A stretch of DNA of 18,433 nucleotides from JAGDMS01 sp050015455 (lineage in GTDB: Bacteria; Desulfobacterota; Binatia; HRBIN30). The stretch covers positions 1 to 18,433 of the forward strand of contig JBEKBJ010000104.1 in NCBI GenBank assembly GCA_050015455.1, given 5' to 3'. The notes beneath the pieces are model-generated. The model was not told where the DNA came from. It saw nothing but the letters and a program-made list of their open reading frames with translations, and ran no database searches. Below are positions 13,070 to 18,433 of the stretch, in pieces; within the stretch, counting starts at the first letter, position 1; every line of letters begins with the position of its first letter. Both the position numbers and the translations under genes were made by a program.

Positions 13070-13106
13070 GATTGAAATTAATTATTTTATTACCTCTTTA
13101 TTTTTT

Positions 13107-13138
13107 AGGCCGGGACCATCTCACCCCGGCCTTTTTTT
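13107..13138 (+). terminator. Intrinsic (rho-independent) terminator
   Basis: AGGCCGGG (13107-13114) pairs perfectly with CCCGGCCT (13125-13132) around a 10-nt loop, followed directly by seven T (13132-13138). This is the clearest factor-independent terminator in the window. Its direction shows that a plus-strand transcript arrives here, which can only come from the 24-aa unit or read-through from the HEPN-motif gene. Confidence 0.92.
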
Positions 13139-13354
13139 GCCTGGTCGCTATGTACTCTGCTCTCAACCTCAGCTCTGATCCGAGAGTTTCAGGCTAAGTG
13201 GTGACTGCCAGTCGCCTAGCTTTTCTCAATTACACGAACATGATTATCAATAGATGGTGCACGTTTTCCGTGTCAGCGACCGACCGAAGGTCGAAATGAG
13301 ACAGGCTGCGATCTGCGGGCGGATAGTAGCGCCCGTTCCTGGTCAGCCTCTCGG

Positions 13355-14542
13355 CTACTTCCTGCCTTCGCTCTTGGGCTTCCAATCCCGGGCGAGTTTC
13401 TGCGCCTCGGCAATCTGCGCGGGCGTCATCTTCGTGGCTACGAGGTCGCGGCCTCGGACGACCTTGTCGCGAAACTCTCCCTCCGAAGCTTTGAATCGGG
13501 AGGCTGCGAGGTTGAACCACTTGTGCGCCTGGACGTAGTCCTGCGGCACGCCCTGACCACCAAAGTACATGAAGCCGAGGTGGAACTGGGCCATGGCATC
13601 GCCCTGATCGGCGGCCTTCCGATACCACTTCGCGGAGGCCGCGTAGTCCTGTGGCACGCCCTGACCGCGAAAGTACATGAAGCCGAGGTTGAGCTGGGCC
13701 ATGGCCTCGCCCTGATCGGCGGCCTTGCGGAACCACTTCACCGCCTCTGCATAGTCCTGCGGCACGCCCTCGCCGTCGCGGTACATGAAGCCGAGGAAGA
13801 ACTGGGCAACTTCCTCGCCCTGATCGGCGGCCTTGCGGAACCACTTCACCGCCTCTGTATAGTCCTGCGGCACACCGTGGCCGTCGCGGTACATGTCGCC
13901 GAGGTTGAGCTGGGCACCGGCGCCGCCTTGATCGGCGTCCTTGCAATACCACTTCACCGCCTCTGCATAGTCCTGCGGCACACCGTGGCCGTCGCGGTAC
14001 ATGTCGCCGAGACTTTTAAGAACCCACTGGACGCCCTGATCAGCAGCCTTGCGATACCACTTCGCAGCTTCTGCATAGTCCTGCGGCACACCGTGGCCGT
14101 CGCGGTACATGTCGCCGAGGTGGAACTGGGCCATGGCCTCACCCTGATCGGCGGCCTTGCGATACCACTTCGCGGCTTCTGCATAGTCCTGCGGCACGCC
14201 CTTGCCGTCGCGGTACATGTCGTCTTCGCCGCGGTACATGTCGCCGAGCTCAAACTGGGCCTTGGCGTCGCCCTGATCGGCGGCCTTGCGGAACCACTTC
14301 ACCGCCGCCGCAGCGTCCTGCGGCACGCCCACGCCGATTTCGTACATGACGCCGAGGTGGAACTGGGCCTTGGCGTCGCCCTGGTCGGCAAGCGGTTGCC
14401 AGAGCCGCAATGCGGTCGCGTAGTCGCCGCGCCCGTAGGCTGAATCCGCATCATCGAGCGGTCCGGCCACAGCGGTGCCCGCCAGCGTCGCGGCTACGAG
14501 CCACGCGGCCAGCGTCAAGCGAAGCAGTCGGGCGTGGTTCAT
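13355..14542 (-). CDS. Secreted Sel1-repeat (SLR) protein
   Basis: A 395-aa exported protein with eight Sel1-like repeats of about 36 residues. ATG 14542 begins MNHARLLRLTLAAWLVAATL, a signal peptide ending near TAVAG. A helix-turn-helix of the TPR type follows (LDDADSAYGRGDYATALRLW), then repeats with the core A-x-A-Q-x-x-L-G-x-M-Y and GVPQDYAEAVKWYRKAADQG. The second repeat carries an eight-residue insertion with a doubled D-M-Y-R, and the fourth lacks the Ala-Gln pair. The C-terminal ~45 residues are non-repetitive and basic. SLR proteins are scaffolds for protein-protein contacts, in the periplasm or secreted here. The DNA repeats are very similar to one another, implying recent expansion or gene conversion. 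The longer upstream frame is rejected because the signal peptide defines the start. Confidence 0.93.
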   Translation of the reverse strand: MNHARLLRLTLAAWLVAATLAGTAVAGPLDDADSAYGRGDYATALRLWQPLADQGDAKAQFHLGVMYEIGVGVPQDAAAAVKWFRKAADQGDAKAQFELGDMYRGEDDMYRDGKGVPQDYAEAAKWYRKAADQGEAMAQFHLGDMYRDGHGVPQDYAEAAKWYRKAADQGVQWVLKSLGDMYRDGHGVPQDYAEAVKWYCKDADQGGAGAQLNLGDMYRDGHGVPQDYTEAVKWFRKAADQGEEVAQFFLGFMYRDGEGVPQDYAEAVKWFRKAADQGEAMAQLNLGFMYFRGQGVPQDYAASAKWYRKAADQGDAMAQFHLGFMYFGGQGVPQDYVQAHKWFNLAASRFKASEGEFRDKVVRGRDLVATKMTPAQIAEAQKLARDWKPKSEGRK

Positions 14543-14889
14543 GCTCACCCGTTCACTCCAACGTTCCGTAGCAGCAAGTGTAGAAGCGCGCCAGCGGGTG
14601 CGCGATGACGTTCCGAACCCGCGATCGCCGACATCGCCGCCACCGGCGCGCATAATTCCCGACCACACCCAAACCACTCAACTCCCCATATCCGATAAAA
14701 TTACCAATTTATGGGATTTGCCGCAAAGGCCGCAAATGACCCACGTCATGCGCAAGGAAGGCCGGAGGTCCCGGCGGGAAATCGTCCGCCAGCTCCGGCT
14801 GCTCCCCCCGTCGCGGCGCTCGGCGACACTCGACCCGGTGGCACTCATTTGGTATCCATGATTCGGGGCGAGAGCAGAGGCCCTTTGCG
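14543..14889. other. Intergenic stretch between divergent genes
   Basis: This spans the promoter regions of the minus-strand Sel1-repeat gene and the plus-strand DUF433 gene. A distinctly AT-rich patch lies at 14686-14716, containing CCATA/TATGG inverted arms (14686 and 14711) and AATT direct copies, the most likely site for promoters or a regulator. The frames across the rest are Arg/Pro-rich and unconvincing. No gene is supported. Confidence 0.45.
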
Positions 14890-15126
14890 ATGACAGATCC
14901 GATTCTCCTGAAGCGCATCACTGCGGACCCCGAGATCTTCGGCGGCAAGCCGATCGTCCGCGGGATGCGGATCTCGGTGGAATTGATCCTCAGCTTGCTG
15001 GCGCAGGGAGAGAAACCGGAGGACATCCTCGCCGACTACCCAGATCTGGAACCGGACGACGTCCGTGCGTGCGTCGCGTACGCCCACGCGATCATCGCCA
15101 ACGATTCGAACACGGCGCGATTGTAA
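14890..15126 (+). CDS. DUF433 antitoxin-like protein
   Basis: A complete 78-aa DUF433 protein, a small winged-helix-like fold. Residues 7-30 carry the hallmark: KRITADPEIFGGKPIVRGMR followed by ISVELILSLL. The C-terminal EDILADYPDLEPDDVRACVA is the conserved second half ('I-L-x-x-[YF]-P-x-L-x-x-x-D-[IV]-x-A-x-L'). DUF433 proteins usually precede a DUF5615 PIN-like toxin (VapB45/VapC45 type) that overlaps or closely follows. Here the next 138 nt contain no such frame and an unrelated transporter follows. It is thus an orphan antitoxin or has lost its toxin. Confidence 0.9.
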   Translation: MTDPILLKRITADPEIFGGKPIVRGMRISVELILSLLAQGEKPEDILADYPDLEPDDVRACVAYAHAIIANDSNTARL

Positions 15127-15172
15127 CCGTCCGAGGCGGTCGCATCCGCGTCTCGGCACGTGTCGTAGGGTC

Positions 15173-15188
15173 CGAAGCGCAAGCTTCG
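15173..15188. other. Short hairpin with GCAA tetraloop
   Basis: CGAAGC (15173-15178) and GCTTCG (15183-15188) pair perfectly across a GCAA loop, a stable GNRA tetraloop. It lies between the DUF433 gene and the MFS gene. No T-tract follows, so it may be a 3' stabiliser or part of an intergenic repeat. Confidence 0.4.
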
Positions 15189-15285
15189 CATCCTTCGCTC
15201 ACCTAAGGCCTGACCCACGCTGGGCTGTCGGTCGCAGAGGCGCAGTTGTTGGCCGTGCCTGGGCATGCTAACCGATTCCAATTCG

Positions 15286-16500
15286 ATGACCGAACCGGTG
15301 CCGCGCCCACGTTCTGCACTCAGCGTCATTTTCCTCACCGTCTTTGTAGACCTGTTGGGTTTCGGCATCGTGTTGCCATTGCTGCCGTACTACGCGCGCG
15401 AGTTTCACGCCTCATCGACGACCGCCGGCGCACTGATCGCGGTGTATTCGGCGATGCAATTTGTCTGCGCGCCGTTGTGGGGACGCTGGTCGGACCGCAT
15501 CGGCCGGCGTCCCGTGATCCTGATCAGCCTCGCCGGCTCGACCTTATCTTACCTTTTGTTCGCGCTCGCCGACAGCCTTGGTCTGTTGTTCATCTCGCGT
15601 ATCTTCGCCGGCATCACCGGTGCCAACATCTCCGTGGCGCAAGCGTTCATTGCCGACAGCACCAGTGAGGAAAACCGGGCTCGTGGCATGGGGCTTATCG
15701 GCGCCGCCTTCGGTCTGGGATTCGTGTTCGGGCCGGCGATCGGAGGGCTGCTGGCGCATTACGGGCACGCCGCGCCAGGGTTCGCCGCCACGGCGATCTG
15801 TGGACTCAATCTGATTGCGGCGTTCCGGCGTCTGCCCGAGTCGCTGCCACCGGAGCGCCGCCGCGAGAGCCGTGGTCCGCATCCACTGATGCAGATACGT
15901 GAAGCACTCGGCCGGCCGCAAATGGGCGCTTTGATGTTCATGTTTGCGGCAGTGGTGTTTTCGTTCTCGGCAGTGGAGACGACGTTGTCGCTGTTCTGCG
16001 CCTCGGTGTATCAAATGAAGGCGTCACACATTTACTGGCTGTTCGCCTATCTCGGTGTGATGACGGCGGTGACGCAAGGTGCGTTGCTCGGCCGGCTCGC
16101 GCAACGGATCGGGGAAGATCATCTCGTCGTCGTTGGTGCCGCGCTCCTCGCGCTCGGCATCGGGGCGACGCCGCACGCGCCGCCGGTTGCACCGCTGCTC
16201 GTCGTGCTCGGCGCGATCGCCTTCGGCCAGGGGGTCACGTCGCCGGTGCTGTCGAGCCTGATCTCGAAAGCCAGCGGCGGCAGGTCTCACGGCGGTGTGC
16301 TCGGCATCTCGCAGTCGCTCGGCAGCTTGGCGCGGATTCTGGGGCCGCTCTGGGGCGGCGTGATGTTCGACTATGGCGGACCATCCGCGCCGTACTGGAC
16401 CACAGCGGCGTTGATGCTGCTCGCCGCTTACGTGGGCCTCTCCGTACGGCATAACGCGCGGGCCACGGCTCAAGCTGAAGCTGAGTTGGAAACGAGCTAA
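15286..16500 (+). CDS. MFS transporter, drug:H+ antiporter (TetA-like DHA1) type
   Basis: A 404-aa membrane protein with the pattern of 12 transmembrane helices. Helix 1 (SVIFLTVFVDLLGFGIVLPL) contains the D-x-x-G-[FY]-G-[IL]-x-x-P signature of TetA-like carriers. MFS motif A follows as GRWSDRIGRRPVIL between helices 2 and 3. The helix 4-5 region has SRIFAGITGANISVAQAFIA and a GAAFGLGFVFGPAIGG motif C, typical of antiporters that export drugs or metabolites. A second half with weaker motif A (GRLAQRIGEDHLVV) follows. The substrate cannot be told. ATG 15286 is used; ATG 15265 in frame would add seven residues and neither has a clear SD. Confidence 0.88.
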   Translation: MTEPVPRPRSALSVIFLTVFVDLLGFGIVLPLLPYYAREFHASSTTAGALIAVYSAMQFVCAPLWGRWSDRIGRRPVILISLAGSTLSYLLFALADSLGLLFISRIFAGITGANISVAQAFIADSTSEENRARGMGLIGAAFGLGFVFGPAIGGLLAHYGHAAPGFAATAICGLNLIAAFRRLPESLPPERRRESRGPHPLMQIREALGRPQMGALMFMFAAVVFSFSAVETTLSLFCASVYQMKASHIYWLFAYLGVMTAVTQGALLGRLAQRIGEDHLVVVGAALLALGIGATPHAPPVAPLLVVLGAIAFGQGVTSPVLSSLISKASGGRSHGGVLGISQSLGSLARILGPLWGGVMFDYGGPSAPYWTTAALMLLAAYVGLSVRHNARATAQAEAELETS

Positions 16501-16540
16501 CCCAAGTTCACTGCTCCATCCGCAAAGCCAGAAAAGAATG

Positions 16541-16559
16541 GCCGCCGCTGCGCGGCGGC
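16541..16559. terminator. GC-rich hairpin after the MFS gene
   Basis: GCCGCCGC (16541-16548) and GCGGCGGC (16552-16559) pair perfectly around a 3-nt TGC loop, 41 bp after the MFS stop. There is no T-tract, so it may be a weak terminator or processing barrier. Its presence argues that the Fe-S protein begins later, not at the in-frame ATG 16538. Confidence 0.45.
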
Positions 16560-16666
16560 AGCGAATCGACCGCCTCTCGCTGCAAGTTGCCACCCAGTGC
16601 GGATCGCAGTACGGTCAGGCAGCACCGACGGGCAGTCCATGGCGGACGACTTTCCGCCGGGAACAC

Positions 16667-17908
16667 ATGCCAGAGATGGTCGCACACAGATTCTTCGCCG
16701 CAGACAAGTGCACTCGATGCGGGGAGTGTTTCACCCGGTGTCAGTACATGGATCTGACCCGGAGCGAGGCAATCCTCGAAATAAGGAGGCTCATCGAGGA
16801 CCGTCCCACCACGACCGTTCTGCGCGACTGCGTCAGTTGCTACGCCTGCGACGCCTTTTGCCCGGAGGATGCCGGTCCCTACCAACTCATCCTGGAGAAA
16901 TGGAGCCGGCGCTACGACCAGAACGGCCTGCCCGTGCGGGCTGCCTACATGCTTCCGTACCAAGATCCCAACTACCGAACGGACATGGTGCCGGAGATGA
17001 GCCCGCGCGAGAAGGAGCTCCTGACCACGTGGAAGCAGACCCCGGCGCAGGGCGAGGTCCTCTACCCTGGTTGCAACCTGCTCACGCTGCCGTCGCTCCT
17101 CGATCTCGGGGTGCTCGATGGCCTTCCGGTGTCGGGGGACTGGTCGTTGTGCTGCGGCGAGCCATTTTACCGCTTGGGGGCGTTCGCGGTTATGGAGCAG
17201 ATCGCCGCGGCGCTCACCGCATACTATGCGGACAAGAAGATCACCAAGATGATCTTCGCCTGCCCGGCCTGCCTGAACATGTTCCGCAACATCCTGCCCG
17301 GTCGCTTCGGTGCCCGGTTCGACTTCGAGTGCGAGTACATCGCCGGCTGGCTTCTCCGCCGGTTAGACGACGGGCGGATTCGAGTCACCCGGCCGCTCGA
17401 ACGTGCCGTTGCGGTTCACGACTCCTGCCACGGCCGCGTACTGGGCGACGAGATCATGGAGCAGACCCGAGAGTTGTATGCACGCCTCGGCGTTTCGGTC
17501 GTCAACACGAAGCATCACCATGCGGACGGGATCTGCTGCGGCATCGCGGCCGGCTGCAACCGCCAGATGCCGCAGGACATTGTCCGGGTCGGCCGGCGCG
17601 AGCTGCGCGAAGGTGTGGACACGGGTGCCGACGAAATGGCCATCTACTGCACCGGTTGTTACCTGATCCTCAACATCATCCAGAACCTGAGCCGACGCCG
17701 CGCGCCAAGCAGCAAACAGCGGCTGGTACATACGATGGAGTTGCTAGCGGAGGCCGTCGGCGAGCAGGTGCCGCGCACCGGGGTGCCACGCACCGTCGAG
17801 CGCAGGGCGCGCAAGATGTTGTTCAACATCATACGAGCGGCCTTGCCCAAGGTGCTGTCAACGAAACACTACAAGATCGGTGAACTCAAGATCGGCCCAG
17901 AGGAGTGA
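16667..17908 (+). CDS. Fe-S oxidoreductase with 2x[4Fe-4S] and two CCG domains (HdrD/GlpC-like)
   Basis: A 413-aa soluble electron-transfer protein. Two ferredoxin motifs come first: CTRCGECFTRC (Cys15, 18, 21, 25) and CVSCYACDAFCP (Cys55, 58, 61, 65). Two Cys-rich CCG domains follow: YPGCN, LCCGEPFYRLG and ACPACLNMF for the first; HDSCHGRVLGD, ICCGIAAGC and YCTGCY for the second. This order is that of heterodisulfide reductase subunit D and GlpC-type subunits, which pass electrons between quinone, disulfide or flavin partners. No flavin or membrane subunit is adjacent, so the redox partner is unknown. ATG 16667 is chosen over ATG 16538 because the ferredoxin fold starts just after it and a stable hairpin precedes it; ATG 16676 is also possible. 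Confidence 0.85.
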   Translation: MPEMVAHRFFAADKCTRCGECFTRCQYMDLTRSEAILEIRRLIEDRPTTTVLRDCVSCYACDAFCPEDAGPYQLILEKWSRRYDQNGLPVRAAYMLPYQDPNYRTDMVPEMSPREKELLTTWKQTPAQGEVLYPGCNLLTLPSLLDLGVLDGLPVSGDWSLCCGEPFYRLGAFAVMEQIAAALTAYYADKKITKMIFACPACLNMFRNILPGRFGARFDFECEYIAGWLLRRLDDGRIRVTRPLERAVAVHDSCHGRVLGDEIMEQTRELYARLGVSVVNTKHHHADGICCGIAAGCNRQMPQDIVRVGRRELREGVDTGADEMAIYCTGCYLILNIIQNLSRRRAPSSKQRLVHTMELLAEAVGEQVPRTGVPRTVERRARKMLFNIIRAALPKVLSTKHYKIGELKIGPEE

Positions 17909-18054
17909 GAAGCCAAGGAGAAGCGAATTGGGCTGCAGTGCATATGTTGCCGCCATCCTGCTCCTCACGGCCAAACGGCCGATGCGTCATCCTGGTCAAG
18001 ATGGCCAAGTAAGACAAGACCTGGGAGGAGGGGCTTCCCGAGGGAGCTGCGGAT

Positions 18055-18417
18055 TCACGCAACATAGACGGTCTGCGCGTCGAGGGCGCACGCCAGGACG
18101 GGATTGTCTTTCGGATCGTCCGCCACGGTGAACACCTCGTACCGGCCGGGAACAACTTCGGCGACCCCTCGAAGCGCGTCCACGGCTTCCACGATCTCGT
18201 GCGGGGGGTACGGCCCATACCGCTGCACGTGCGGGCGCGCCAGCACGTCAGTCACTTCGGTGAGGATGGCCTCACATGTCACCAATGTGAAGCCACCGGT
18301 TTCGAGTATGCCGAGCAGCCGCCCGCTGAAACCACACGGCGTCAGCAGGAATCGCGCGAGGATGTTACTGTCGAGAACAGCCCGCAGACCGCTTTTTCGC
18401 GTGCTCACGCTGTGCAT
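18055..18417 (-). CDS. PIN-family toxin-like protein, C-terminally truncated
   Basis: A 120-aa protein of the 'putative toxin, PIN family' group (COG1569-like). Its first strand is LRAVLDSNILARFLLTP with the catalytic Asp. LVTCEAILTEVTDVLARPHV holds the second acidic residue and VADDPKDNPVLACALDAQ the third. Family members continue for another 20-30 residues through a Y-[LIV]-V-[ST]-G-D motif bearing the last acidic residue and 'D-L-L'. Here the frame stops at VYVA (TGA at 18057-18055), exactly where that motif should begin, and no other frame restores it. The product may be inactive. No antitoxin is visible, but it could lie upstream, beyond the window end. Confidence 0.75.
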   Translation of the reverse strand: MHSVSTRKSGLRAVLDSNILARFLLTPCGFSGRLLGILETGGFTLVTCEAILTEVTDVLARPHVQRYGPYPPHEIVEAVDALRGVAEVVPGRYEVFTVADDPKDNPVLACALDAQTVYVA

Positions 18418-18433
18418 CCCGGCGGGCAGCGCT

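Noticed and set aside
13316..13335. CGGGCG/CGCCCG hairpin downstream of the Sel1 gene as its terminator
   Set aside because: Six-bp arms without a T-tract on the relevant strand; too weak to call.
13540..14350. CRISPR-like periodic DNA
   Set aside because: The ~108-bp units are coding Sel1 repeats with no unique spacers between short identical repeats.
13523..14443. 306-codon plus-strand frame with regular repeats
   Set aside because: It is the antisense image of the Sel1-repeat gene; the periodicity comes from that gene's repeats.
16024..16593. 189-codon minus-strand frame in the MFS gene
   Set aside because: Antisense to transmembrane coding sequence, with no domain.
16597..17883. 428-codon frame overlapping the Fe-S protein
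   Set aside because: The +1 shadow of a gene whose cysteine motifs are clear; its own translation is Arg/His/Gly-rich noise.

Overview
The window is 18.4 kb of GC-rich bacterial DNA with short intergenic gaps, SD-led housekeeping-type genes and many small accessory genes. An ethylmalonyl-pathway type crotonyl-CoA carboxylase/reductase, an F420/flavin LLM-class oxidoreductase, a glycyl-radical-enzyme activase, an HdrD/GlpC-like Fe-S protein, a Sel1-repeat protein and a DUF2252 remnant together suggest an uncultured, metabolically versatile lineage of the deltaproteobacterial, Binatota, NC10 or Rokubacteria sort. That placement is inference from gene content only. No rRNA, tRNA, CRISPR array or insertion sequence was seen.

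Layout. 1-1.6 kb: a secreted three-module surface-type protein on the minus strand. 1.7-4.2 kb: an accessory zone with a DUF2252 remnant, a minus-strand MazEF-like toxin-antitoxin pair, a stretch of decayed transport genes (an MlaE-type ABC permease with an internal TAG and a frameshifted ArsB/NhaD-type carrier), and a plus-strand VapBC pair. 4.2-5.8 kb: the carboxylase/reductase, behind an extended -10 promoter and a structured leader. 6.0-6.5 kb: an orphan MNT-type nucleotidyltransferase behind a 20-bp tandem repeat. 6.55-7.6 kb: the LLM oxidoreductase, convergent with a two-gene minus-strand unit (activase, then a split-barrel flavin-binding protein). 9.7-10.0 kb: a small secreted protein. 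10.2-11.5 kb: a P-loop/DUF4143 ATPase split by a one-base frameshift, with its start codon inside a 14-bp-arm palindrome. 11.6-12.8 kb: a very short ORF and a HEPN-motif protein. 12.9-13.14 kb: a self-contained short transcription unit with a 24-residue hydrophobic peptide and a strong intrinsic terminator. 13.35-14.5 kb: a Sel1-repeat periplasmic protein. 14.9-15.1 kb: a DUF433 antitoxin-like protein without its usual toxin. 15.3-17.9 kb: an MFS exporter and a two-cluster Fe-S/CCG-domain protein. 18.05-18.4 kb: a PIN-family toxin truncated at its C-terminus.

Taken together, redox and acyl-CoA metabolism genes are interleaved with at least six toxin-antitoxin or defence-type loci, several of them incomplete. 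The least expected signals are regulatory: inverted repeats lying over or beside the start codons of three accessory genes that have no Shine-Dalgarno sequence, the hairpin leader of the carboxylase/reductase, and the independent 24-aa peptide/RNA unit. All functional names rest on motif recognition by eye; no database search was run.
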